Origin: Cryobacterium sp. SO1
GTDB taxonomy: Bacteria; Actinomycetota; Actinomycetes; Actinomycetales; Microbacteriaceae
DNA length: 64,000 nucleotides
Assembly (NCBI RefSeq): GCF_004210215.2
Contig: NZ_CP067394.1
Location: 2,604,001 to 2,668,000, forward strand
Direction of reading: 5' to 3'
Part shown: in pieces, positions 38,361 through 46,322 of the stretch
Numbering within the stretch: the stretch's first letter is position 1
Layout: each line of letters starts with the position of its first letter
Made by a program: the position numbers and the translations under genes
Notes under the pieces: generated by a model
What the model was told of the DNA's origin: nothing
What the model saw: the letters and a program-made list of their open reading frames with translations, nothing else
Database searches by the model: none

Positions 38361-39245
38361 TTAGAACTTGCTGCCCATCGCGTGCAGGCGCTCGATGCGC
38401 TCGTTCAGCGGCGGGTGGGTGGCGAAGAGCTTGTCCATCACGCCGGGCTTGAGCGGGTCGGCGATCCACAGGTGCGCCATCGAGGTGTTCTGCTTACGCA
38501 TCGGCCGGCCGTACTCGCCGAGCTTGGCCAGGGCGCTGGCCAGCGCGTCCGGCTGACGGGTGGTGAGAGCTCCCGTCGCATCCGCCAGGTACTCGCGCTG
38601 ACGTGACACGGCCAGCTGCACCACGGAGGCGATCAGCGGGGCCACAACCATGGCGACCAGGCCGAAGACCAGCACGATCGGGTTGCCGTTGTTATTGTTG
38701 CCGCGTCCGAAGAACGCCATCCGCAGGAAGATGTCGGAGATGAAGCCGACGGCCACGACCAGGCCGAACACGATCATCGACACCCGGATGTCGTAGTTGC
38801 GCACGTGCCCGATCTCGTGGGCCATGACGCCCTCGAGCTCGGCGTCGTCCATGATGTCGAGCAGACCGGTCGTGGCGGCCACGATGGCGTGCTTGGGGTC
38901 CCGCCCGGTGGCGAAGGCGTTGGGCGCCGGGTCGTTGATGATGTAGACCTCGGGCATCGGCGTGCCGGTGGTGATCGACAGGTTTTCCACGATGCGCCAC
39001 AGCCGGGGGTGGTCGGTGACGCTGTTCACCCGGATGCCGCCGCTCATGGCGATCGACTGCCGGCCGGCCGCGAAGTACTGGATCAGCGCATAACCGCCGG
39101 CGACGACCAGGGTCAGGATGAGCACGCCGGGGCCCTGCACACCGTAGGCGGCGCCGGCGAGCCAGCCGAGCCCGGAGATGATCACCAGGAACAGCACGAT
39201 GATGACGACGGTGTTGCGCTTGTTTCGCGCGATCGCGCTATACAT
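38361..39245 (-). CDS. htpX: Membrane zinc metalloprotease HtpX
   Basis: 294 aa. Two N-terminal membrane segments (about 10-55), then the M48 catalytic motif GVMAHEIGHVRNYD (about 137-150) and two more hydrophobic segments near 155-175 and 190-215. Second Zn-ligand region includes REYLADATGAL. HtpX degrades misfolded membrane proteins. Follows lemA with a 47-base gap on the same strand; htpX-lemA pairs are common. Confidence 0.94.
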   Translation of the reverse strand: MYSAIARNKRNTVVIIVLFLVIISGLGWLAGAAYGVQGPGVLILTLVVAGGYALIQYFAAGRQSIAMSGGIRVNSVTDHPRLWRIVENLSITTGTPMPEVYIINDPAPNAFATGRDPKHAIVAATTGLLDIMDDAELEGVMAHEIGHVRNYDIRVSMIVFGLVVAVGFISDIFLRMAFFGRGNNNNGNPIVLVFGLVAMVVAPLIASVVQLAVSRQREYLADATGALTTRQPDALASALAKLGEYGRPMRKQNTSMAHLWIADPLKPGVMDKLFATHPPLNERIERLHAMGSKF

Positions 39246-39292
39246 GGATCCTCTTCGAGCTCAGGGTGAGAACTAGACGTGGTCAGGACTGG

Positions 39293-39859
39293 TTAGAACT
39301 GCACGCGGGGCGGCTCGGCGATGGCCGCGGCGTCGCTGACCTCGAAGAACTCGCGCTGGGTGAAGCCGAGGTTTTTCGCAAACAGATGGTTCGGGAAGAC
39401 CTGGATCTTGGTGTTCAACTCCCGCACGCCGCCGTTGTAGAACCGGCGCGAGGCCTGGATCTTGTCTTCGGTGTCGACCAGCTCACCCTGCAACTGCAGG
39501 TAGTTCTGGCTGGCCTGCAGCTGCGGGTAGGCCTCGGCAACGGCGAAGATGCTCTTCAGGGCGGTCTGCATGTGGTTCTCGGCCGCCGCGGCGTCCACCG
39601 GGCCCTGCGCGGAGAGAGTCTCGGCGCGCGCCTTGGTGACGTTCTCGAAAACCGACTTCTCGTGTGCCGCGTAGCCCTTGACCGTTTCGATCAGGTTGGG
39701 GATGAGGTCGGCACGACGCTTCAGCTGCACCGTGATGTCGCTCCACGCTTCATCCACTCGCACCTTGAGGGTGATGAGCGAGTTGTAGGTCGCCCACAGG
39801 TAGATACCCGCGATCGCAACGAGTACGACAACGATGAGGACCGGGATGAGCCATTCCAT
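39293..39859 (-). CDS. lemA: LemA family protein
   Basis: 188 aa from ATG 39859, preceded at a good distance by AGGAG; the longer frame start lacks this. N-terminal membrane helix (about 4-24), then YNSLITLKVRVDEAWSDI and ADLIPNLIETVKGYAAHEK, the LemA signature, forming an all-helical domain. N-out or N-in orientation is not known. Role obscure; often linked to HtpX. Confidence 0.92.
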   Translation of the reverse strand: MEWLIPVLIVVVLVAIAGIYLWATYNSLITLKVRVDEAWSDITVQLKRRADLIPNLIETVKGYAAHEKSVFENVTKARAETLSAQGPVDAAAAENHMQTALKSIFAVAEAYPQLQASQNYLQLQGELVDTEDKIQASRRFYNGGVRELNTKIQVFPNHLFAKNLGFTQREFFEVSDAAAIAEPPRVQF

Positions 39860-40035
39860 GGCAACGTCTCCTTGCAATTGAAGCTGTGACAAATTCTCCG
39901 GGGGCGAGTGAGCCGGTGGGGATTGAGCCCATCATAACGAAGCACTCTGGGGCTCCCATGTGCTTCCCATGACACTCCAAGGAATCGCGCCGCACGGCAC
40001 GTGACATTCGACCCTGACCGGCGAATAATGCAGTC

Positions 40036-40770
40036 ATGGAGCACTCACCAGGGCATCAGCCGGAGCCGGCCGTTGCGGTGTCCGGCCTGCACGTGCGCCG
40101 CGGCACCCGACCGGTGCTGGCCGGGCTGTCCCTCACGATCCCGGTTGGCGTCGTCGTGGGCCTGATCGGGCCGAGCGGATCGGGCAAGACCACTCTCATG
40201 CGCGCCATTGTCGGCGTGCAGGTCGTGCAGTCGGGATCGGTCACGGTGTTCGGCCAGCCGGCCGGATGCGCGGCCCTCCGCCGGCGGGTAGGCTACGTCA
40301 CCCAGGACGCCAGCGTCTACGACGACCTGACCGTGCGGCAGAACCTGGACTACTTCCGGGCCGTGCTGGGCGCCAGCCGCGCCGACGTGGCCAGGGTCAT
40401 CGACGCGACGGACCTGGGCGCCAGCTCGGCCCAGCTGACCGGGTCGCTCTCCGGCGGGCAGCGCAGCCGGGTGTCGCTGGCTGTGGCCCTAATCGGCTCC
40501 CCCGAACTGCTCGTGCTCGACGAACCCACCGTGGGCCTGGATCCGGTCCTCCGGCGCGACCTGTGGGCCCTGTTCCACCGCCTGGCCGCCGGCGGTACCA
40601 GCCTGCTGGTCTCCAGCCACGTGATGGACGAGGCGGCCAGGTGCGACCGGCTGCTGCTCATGCGCTCAGGAGAGGTCCTCGCCGACGACACCCCGGCCGG
40701 GTTGCTCGCCGCCACGGGCACGACGGACATCGAGGCCGCCTTCCTCAGCCTCATCGAGAAGGGCGCATGA
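40036..40770 (+). CDS. ABC transporter ATP-binding protein (ABC-2 export type)
   Basis: 244 aa. Walker A GPSGSGKTTL (about 48-57), Q-loop YVTQDASVYDDLTV, signature LSGGQRSRVSLAVAL, Walker B LLVLDEPTVGLDP, H-loop VSSHVMDEAARCD. Similar to the NodI/DrrA exporter group. Overlaps the permease start by ATGA (40767-40770), so the two subunits are made together. Substrate unknown (drug, lipid or polymer). Confidence 0.92.
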   Translation: MEHSPGHQPEPAVAVSGLHVRRGTRPVLAGLSLTIPVGVVVGLIGPSGSGKTTLMRAIVGVQVVQSGSVTVFGQPAGCAALRRRVGYVTQDASVYDDLTVRQNLDYFRAVLGASRADVARVIDATDLGASSAQLTGSLSGGQRSRVSLAVALIGSPELLVLDEPTVGLDPVLRRDLWALFHRLAAGGTSLLVSSHVMDEAARCDRLLLMRSGEVLADDTPAGLLAATGTTDIEAAFLSLIEKGA

Positions 40771-41501
40771 CCATCACCCGCACCCTCGCCACCGCCGGCC
40801 GGGTGCTCACCCAGATCCGGCACGACCCGCGCACCATCGCGCTGCTGCTGCTCGTGCCGAGCCTGCTGATCGGCCTGGTGGCTTGGATCTTCTCCGACAC
40901 CACGGTGTTCCAATCGGTGGGGCCGGCGATGATCGCGCTCTTCCCGTTCATCGTGATGTTCCTGGTCACCAGCATCACCACCCTCCGGGAGCGGCGCACC
41001 GGCACGCTGGAGCGGTTGTTATCGATGCCGATGGGCCGCGGCGACCTGATCCTCGGCTACACGCTCGCGTTCGGGCTGCTCGCGGTGCTGCAGTCCAGCA
41101 TCGCGGCGCTGTTCGCCGTCACGGTCTGCGGGCTGGACATCGCCGGCTCGCTCTGGCTGCTGGTGGCCGTCGCGGTGGCGGACGCCATCCTGGGCACGGC
41201 CCTGGGGCTGCTCGCGAGTGCCTTCGCCCGCACCGAGTTCCAAGTGGTGCAGTTCATGCCGCTGCTGGTCTTCCCGCAGATCCTGCTCGGCGGTATCTTC
41301 CTGCCGCGCAACCAGCTGCCGGAGGTGTTGCAGGCGATCGGTGATGCGCTGCCGCTCTCGCACGCCATCGACGCGCTCACTGCTGTGGCCGACGGAAACC
41401 ACGACGACGCCTACGTGCTCGGCAAGCTCCTCGTCATCCTGGCCTGGATCGCCGGTGCGGTGATCCTGGCCTCCCTCACCCTGCGCCGCCGCACCCCCTA
41501 G
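40767..41501 (+). CDS. ABC-2 type permease
   Basis: 244 aa. About six membrane segments; the ABC-2 features REERRTGTLERLLSMPMGRGDLILGYT-type loop and LPLSHAIDALTAVA near the C-terminus are present (seen as TTLRERRTGTLERLL and MPMGRGDLILGY). Together with the upstream ATPase it forms a two-gene exporter. A 25-base inverted repeat follows the stop, between this gene and the glycosidase-like gene. Confidence 0.9.
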   Translation: MTITRTLATAGRVLTQIRHDPRTIALLLLVPSLLIGLVAWIFSDTTVFQSVGPAMIALFPFIVMFLVTSITTLRERRTGTLERLLSMPMGRGDLILGYTLAFGLLAVLQSSIAALFAVTVCGLDIAGSLWLLVAVAVADAILGTALGLLASAFARTEFQVVQFMPLLVFPQILLGGIFLPRNQLPEVLQAIGDALPLSHAIDALTAVADGNHDDAYVLGKLLVILAWIAGAVILASLTLRRRTP

Positions 41502-41506
41502 CCCCT

Positions 41507-41571
41507 CCCGCGAACTGTGAGCTAAGCACCTTTCCGGGCCCGTTTTAGGTGCTTAAGTCACAGTTCGCGGG
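41507..41571. repeat. 25-base inverted repeat after ABC-2 exporter
   Basis: Arms 41507-41531 and 41547-41571 are complementary over 25 bases with two mismatches (cccgcgaactgtga...taagcacct), with a 15-base loop. It lies exactly between convergent stops (41501 and 41573). It would form a very stable RNA hairpin on both strands and so could terminate both transcripts. No poly-T follows. The core gcgaactgtga...taagcacc looks like a genus-level intergenic repeat, which I cannot confirm here. Confidence 0.8.
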
Positions 41572-41572
41572 C

Positions 41573-43027
41573 CTAGCGGGAGTTGAGGACCCGCTGGAGC
41601 CAGCGGTAGGAGAGCTTGGGAGTGCGCGGGCGGGACGGGTCGGTGAAGTCCACGTAGACCAGGCCGAAGCGCTGGGTGTAGCCGGCCGCCCACTCGAAGC
41701 CATCCAGCAGCGACCAGACCAGGTAGCCGCGCAGGTCCACGCCCTCGGCCGGCCCGCCGGGGGCGACGGCGTCCACGGCCGCGACCAGGTGCTCGGCCAG
41801 GTAGTCGATCCGGGCCAGGTCGGTGACCGCGCCGTGCGCATCCGTTCGGTCGGGGTAACTCGCACCGCCGGCGGTCAGGTAGACCGGCGGCAGGGCCTTC
41901 TGGTAGCGCTCATGCAGTTCGGCGAGCAGCACCGGCAGGTACTCCGGGGCGTTCGGCCAGCCGAACCCGGTGACCGGATGCTCTCGGAACGCCTCGACAT
42001 GGAAGGGCAGGCGGTTGACCATCGGGCGCTCCTCGGCGGGCCGCTCCCCCGGCACACTGACCGGTCGGGCCCCGCCTGCGGCCACCCGGGTGGGCTGGAA
42101 GTAGTCGACGCCGTAGAAGTCCAGCGGTTGGTGGATCGTGCGCAGGTCGTCTGGCTCGATCTCGTGCAGGAAGCGCAACTCGTTCTCGAACACCCCGGCG
42201 GGGTCCGGGTAGCGGCCGAGCAGCACCGGGTCGGCGAAGAGCCGGTTGTGCAGCAGGTCGTAGAGCGCGGCCGCGTCGCGGTCGGCCTCCCGGTCGGTGG
42301 CGCTCTGCACGGGCGAGTGCGCGTTGGACAGGCCGATCCGGCCGCTGACGTCGGCGGCGCGCAGGCCCTGCACCGCCAAGCCGTGCGCGAGCAGCTGGTG
42401 GTGGCCGGCCGGCAGTGCGCCCAGCAGCAGGGTCTCGCCCGGGGCGTGCACGCCGATCGCGTAACCATTGAACATCACCGTGGCCGGGTCGGCGATGGTG
42501 ACCCAGCGTTCGATCCGGTCGCCGAAGACCTCGCCCATCTGGTGGGCGTAGTCGCCGAAGCGCATCGCCGTGTCCCGGTTCAGCCAGCCGCCGCGGAGCG
42601 CCAGCGGGGTGTCCCAGTGATAGAGCGTGGCCATCGGGCTGATGCCGCTGCCGAGCAGTTGGTCGAGCAAGCGGTCGTAGAACGCCAGGCCGGACCGGTT
42701 GAGCGACCCGCGCCCGTCGGGCTGCAGCCGCGGCCAGGCGAAGGAGAACCTGTAAATGTCTGCGCCCAGTTCGGTCAGCAGCGTCACGTCCTCGGTCAGG
42801 TTGGTGACGTGGTCGGCTCCGATCGACGCGTTCTGGCCGTCCAGGATGCGCCCGGGCGCGCGGGTGAAGGCGTCCCAGCTGGATTCGCCGCGGCCGCCGT
42901 CGCGGGCGCCGCCTTCGATCTGGAAGGCGGAGGTGGCCGTTCCGATCTGGAATCCGGTGGGCAGCCGGTCGCCCAGCTCACTGGCCCGGTGCTGCCAGGC
43001 GCGGGAGGCCGGGGTGTTGCTGTTCAT
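41573..43027 (-). CDS. GH1 family protein lacking both catalytic glutamates (pseudo-glycosidase)
   Basis: 484 aa, full-length GH1 beta-glucosidase fold: FQIGTATSAFQIEGGARDGG, YHWDTPLALRGGWLNRD, GYLVWSLLDGFEWAAGYTQR, VYVDFTDPSRPRTPKLS. In active GH1 enzymes the acid/base is the Glu of NEP and the nucleophile is the Glu of TENG. Here these read WVTIADPATV (about residues 175-184, Glu to Asp and Asn to Ala) and VYLTAGGASYPD (about 381-392, Glu to Ala, Asn to Gly). The sugar-binding Gln, His and Glu-Trp positions are kept. The gene has no stops and overlaps the oxidase by ATGA. It may bind a sugar without hydrolysing it. Confidence 0.9.
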   Translation of the reverse strand: MNSNTPASRAWQHRASELGDRLPTGFQIGTATSAFQIEGGARDGGRGESSWDAFTRAPGRILDGQNASIGADHVTNLTEDVTLLTELGADIYRFSFAWPRLQPDGRGSLNRSGLAFYDRLLDQLLGSGISPMATLYHWDTPLALRGGWLNRDTAMRFGDYAHQMGEVFGDRIERWVTIADPATVMFNGYAIGVHAPGETLLLGALPAGHHQLLAHGLAVQGLRAADVSGRIGLSNAHSPVQSATDREADRDAAALYDLLHNRLFADPVLLGRYPDPAGVFENELRFLHEIEPDDLRTIHQPLDFYGVDYFQPTRVAAGGARPVSVPGERPAEERPMVNRLPFHVEAFREHPVTGFGWPNAPEYLPVLLAELHERYQKALPPVYLTAGGASYPDRTDAHGAVTDLARIDYLAEHLVAAVDAVAPGGPAEGVDLRGYLVWSLLDGFEWAAGYTQRFGLVYVDFTDPSRPRTPKLSYRWLQRVLNSR

Positions 43028-44333
43028 GGTCCAAGGACTCTTTCCAGGTAACGGTTGGTGAATCGACGCTCCGGGTCCAGCCGGTCCCGCACGGCGAGGA
43101 AGTCGTCGAAGTGCGGGTAAACCGTGCGGAGTGTGTCCGCGGTCTGGTTGTGCATCTTCCCCAGTGTGGGCGACCGTCGTGCGCGCGCATAATCGCCTCG
43201 ACATCGGTGAAGTAACGGCTGGGGTCCTCCCGGTAGTACGTGTGCACGGCGATGTAGCCGGTATCCCGGCCGAAGCCGGTGGACATCCACAGGTCGTCTG
43301 CCGCGGCGGTGCGCACCTCGAGGGGGAAGGAGATGCGCCAGCCGCGCTTCTGGATGAGCGCGCGCACCTCGCGGAGTGCTGCCGGCACCGCCTCGCGGGG
43401 CAGCGCGTACTCCATCTCGTGGAACCGAACAGAGCGGTTCGTGACGAAGACCCGGTGCGAGTGGTCGGTGAAGTCCCGGCGGCCGGTGAGCCGTTCGACG
43501 AGCCGGTTGACCCTGGGCACGACCGGCGGCACGATCAGGCCGGCCGCGCAGGTGGCGCGGTACAGCCCGTTGGCGAGCAGTTCGTCGTCGACCCAGCGGT
43601 TCAGCCGGCCCCGCGGGGCCCGGCCGGTTCCGGGCGGCAACCGGGTGTTGGTCTTGGTCAGGGCGGTCTCGGTATGCGGAAACCAGTAGAACTCGAAGTG
43701 GTCGGCCGAGGCACTGCGTTCGAGGTACCCGTCCAGCACGTCCTCGACCGGCTCCGGCGTGTCGACGGCATGCAGCAGGTAGGCGGGCACGCACTGGATG
43801 GTGAGGTCGACGAGGATGCCCAGCGCGCCCAGGCCCAGCCGCACGGCGGGGAGCAGCTCGGGGTTCTCGGAGTCGCTGACGTGCAACAGCGTTCCGTCGC
43901 CGGTGACCAGGGTGACGGCCACGATTTGGGCGGCCAGGCCGGCGAAACCGGTGCCGGTGCCGTGCGTGCCCGTCGAGGTGGCGCCGGCGATGGTCTGCCG
44001 GTCGATGTCGCCCATGTTCTGCAGCGCCAGACCGTACGGGGCCAGGAGCGCGGGCAGCTCGTGAAGATGGGTGCCCGCGGCGACGGTGACCCGGCCGGCC
44101 GCCTCGTCGACGTCGACCAGCCCGCCGAACGCCAGGTCGAGTTGCACCCCGGAGGCCAGCGCGATGCCGGAGAAGCTGTGCCCGGCGCCGACGGCCTTGA
44201 TCCGGATGCCCGCGGTCGCCGCGGCGAAAACGGCGCGTTGCACCGCTCCCGCGCTGGTGGGCCGCTCCACCCTGGCCGGCACGACGGATTCGCTGCGTGC
44301 CCAGTTCTGCCAGCGCGCACCGCTGGCCGTCAC
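43024..44333 (-). pseudogene. D-arabinono-1,4-lactone / alditol oxidase family protein, frameshifted near C-terminus
   Basis: VAO-family flavoenzyme: residues 20-190 form the FAD domain with AVGAGHSFSGIALASG, whose His is the covalent FAD site in this family, and TSTGTHGTGTGFAG. The C-terminal ALO domain should end in HWGK. From GTG 44333 (GTGA overlap with the upstream gene) the frame is intact to GRPHWG at about 43160, then a run GGGG (43159-43162 on the + strand as CCCC) is one base short: the true ending KMHNQTADTLRTVYPHFDDF...ERVLGP is in the other frame and ends at 43024, overlapping the next ATG. With one base restored it would be 436 aa. Real mutation or homopolymer error. Confidence 0.85.
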
Positions 44334-45577
44334 AGGAAGGCCTTCCCTTCGCCTCGGTAGGTCGGCAGCATGTCGACCACGATACCGTCGTCGACCAGCG
44401 CGAATTCGTTGAGGTGTTCGCTGAGCTCCCCGGATTTCGTGTGCCGCAACCACACCCGGTCGCCCACCTGCAGTTCCGCCGCTGCGGCCCCGGTGACCGG
44501 GGACTGCACCTCCCCGGCCATCTCGCGGGGCACCAGGGCCAGACCCTCCGGCCAGACCAGCCGGGGCGAGCGGTCAGCGCCCGGCGGGCCGGAGGCGATC
44601 CAGCCGCCGCCGAGCAGGGCCGCCGTGGAGGCGGTCGGTTTGCGCACCACCGACAGCGCGAACGCGGCGGCCGGGGCCGGCCGGAAGCCGGAGTAGTTGT
44701 CGAAGTGGTGGCCGCCGAAGAAGCCGCTCCCGGCGGCGATGTCGGTCACCGAGGTGTCGGCATGGGTGCTCTCCAGCGACCCGGTTCCGCCGCCGTTGAC
44801 GAATTCCAGGTCGGCCACCTGCCGCACCGCGGCGACGGCGGCGGCCCTGCGGGTGTTGATGTCCACGATCGACCGGTTGCGCACCCAGCGGTTCAACCTG
44901 CCCTGCACCGGCCGAGCGTCCGGCCGGTCGCCGAGCCCGGCGATCTGGGCCTCGTACGCCATCAACCCGACCAGGTCGAAGCCGGGCCGGGAGACGATCC
45001 CCACGGCCAGCGCCCTGGCGTCCTCCGGCGTGTGCACGGGCGAGCGCCAGACGCCGAGGTGGCCGAGCACCGGCGCGTTCCAGGACGCATCCAGTTCGAG
45101 GCAGACCCGGATGCGTTCACGCTGGGGCGGCGCGATCACAGCGTCGATCAGGTCGAGGTGGGCGATCGAATCCACCATCAGGGTGATCCGGCCGGCCAGC
45201 TCGGCCGAGCGGGCCAACCGCAGGATCGCCGAGGTGTCGGCGCTGGGATAGCCGACCACGATGTCATCGAGGGTCTCGGCGAGCCAGAGGGCCTCGGCCA
45301 GGGTGTACGCGAGCACACCGCGGTAGCCGGGCAGCGCGACCACGGCCTCGAGCACGCCCCGCACCCGCAGCGATTTGCTGGCCACCCGGATCGGGGTGCC
45401 CTGGGCGCGGCGGAGCAGATCCTGGGTGTTGTGCCGCAGCGCGCCGAGGTGCAGCGCGCCCACGGGGGTGTCCAGACCGCTGGTGGCCTCGGTCAGGCCC
45501 GGCCAGTACAGCTCGGGTGTCTGCCAGGGCGCCCCGCCCTGGTCGGTGCTCTCGCCGAGGGCCAACGCCAGGCTCAC
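44330..45577 (-). CDS. PLP-dependent amino acid deaminase/aldolase (alanine racemase-like fold)
   Basis: 415 aa. N-terminal alanine-racemase-like barrel of the D-threonine aldolase / D-serine dehydratase group: LHLGALRHNTQDLL then the PLP lysine in PIRVASKSLRVRGVL (about 60-74). LMAYEAQIAGLGDR and LEFVNGGGTGSLE are phosphate-site parts. The C-terminal domain includes VWLRHTKSGELSEHLNEF, where metal-dependent members hold ligands. Substrate unknown; the operon (TetR, this, oxidase, GH1-like) suggests a small-molecule pathway. Overlaps both neighbours by four bases. Confidence 0.8.
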   Translation of the reverse strand: MSLALALGESTDQGGAPWQTPELYWPGLTEATSGLDTPVGALHLGALRHNTQDLLRRAQGTPIRVASKSLRVRGVLEAVVALPGYRGVLAYTLAEALWLAETLDDIVVGYPSADTSAILRLARSAELAGRITLMVDSIAHLDLIDAVIAPPQRERIRVCLELDASWNAPVLGHLGVWRSPVHTPEDARALAVGIVSRPGFDLVGLMAYEAQIAGLGDRPDARPVQGRLNRWVRNRSIVDINTRRAAAVAAVRQVADLEFVNGGGTGSLESTHADTSVTDIAAGSGFFGGHHFDNYSGFRPAPAAAFALSVVRKPTASTAALLGGGWIASGPPGADRSPRLVWPEGLALVPREMAGEVQSPVTGAAAAELQVGDRVWLRHTKSGELSEHLNEFALVDDGIVVDMLPTYRGEGKAFL

Positions 45578-46194
45578 GCGGGGCGTCCCAGCCGAGCGAC
45601 GGAGTCGGCGGCGACGTCAAGCAGGCTCGCGGTGGCGGCGTCGTTCCGGTCGACCAGCCAGGCGATGGTGAGGCCGTCGGTGAGGGCGACCACCAGACGG
45701 GCGATCTCGCCGACCGGGAGGAGCCAGACCGAGCCGCTGCGTTGGGCCGCGGATTCCAGCGCGACGGCGGCGAGGGCGTGGTAGCGCTCGTACTGCGCCT
45801 GCGCGAGATGGCGCATCGCCGGGGACCTGAGGGCGTACTGGGTGAGTTCGAGCATGGCCTTCTCTCTCAGCGGGTCGTGGCGCAGGTGATCGGCGTAACC
45901 CTGTAGCCCGACGCGCAGCACCTGCCGCAACGGTTCGGGCCCGCCCACCCCCTGGGGGACCTCGGCGGCCGGCTGTGGCAGCACGGCGGTGCCTTCCTGT
46001 TCGACGACATGACGGATCAGTTCGGCCATCAGCTCGTCGCGGCTCTCGAAGGCGTAGTGGAAGCTCGCCAACGACATGCCGGCATCGGCGACGATCGCAC
46101 GGGTCGTGGCCTGGGCCACGCCCTTGTCGGCAACGACCCGCAACGCGGCGCGTACCAGAGCGCTGCGCCGGTCAGCGGCGGGGATTCGAGTCAC
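45574..46194 (-). CDS. TetR family transcriptional regulator
   Basis: 206 aa, GTG start with a GAGG box 7 bases upstream. N-terminal helix-turn-helix (about 12-58): LVRAALRVVADKGVAQATTRAIVADAGMSLASFHYAFESRDEL-type pattern (quoted parts: ADKGVAQATTRAIVADAG and SLASFHYAFESRDEL). The remainder is a helical ligand-binding and dimer domain. First gene of the four-gene overlapping operon, so probably regulates itself and the operon. A 12-bp palindrome is upstream. Confidence 0.92.
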   Translation of the reverse strand: MTRIPAADRRSALVRAALRVVADKGVAQATTRAIVADAGMSLASFHYAFESRDELMAELIRHVVEQEGTAVLPQPAAEVPQGVGGPEPLRQVLRVGLQGYADHLRHDPLREKAMLELTQYALRSPAMRHLAQAQYERYHALAAVALESAAQRSGSVWLLPVGEIARLVVALTDGLTIAWLVDRNDAATASLLDVAADSVARLGRPA

Positions 46195-46216
46195 GCGGTC
46201 ACCTCGTTCCTGCCTG

Positions 46217-46228
46217 TTCGACGTCGAA
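46217..46228. promoter_or_regulatory. Candidate TetR operator palindrome
   Basis: Perfect 12-base palindrome TTCGACGTCGAA, 23 bases before the TetR start codon and about 95 bases before the divergent Ig-like protein gene. TetR proteins bind palindromes of similar size in their own promoters. It lies in the correct place for autoregulation, and the 128-bp divergent region (46195-46322) could control both sides. No binding evidence exists here. Confidence 0.4.
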
Positions 46229-46322
46229 TAGTGGGGCAGTTGACCCAGTGCATAGTATGCCGCACCGGGCGCGCCGGATTGACATTCCGGGCCATGGACC
46301 GTGGAATGGTCTGAGGGGGTCC

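Noticed and set aside
45975..46322. Extended N-terminus for the Ig-like protein from 45975
   Set aside because: It would overlap the TetR gene and its peptide is Arg-rich nonsense; ATG 46323 gives a basic start plus hydrophobic signal core.
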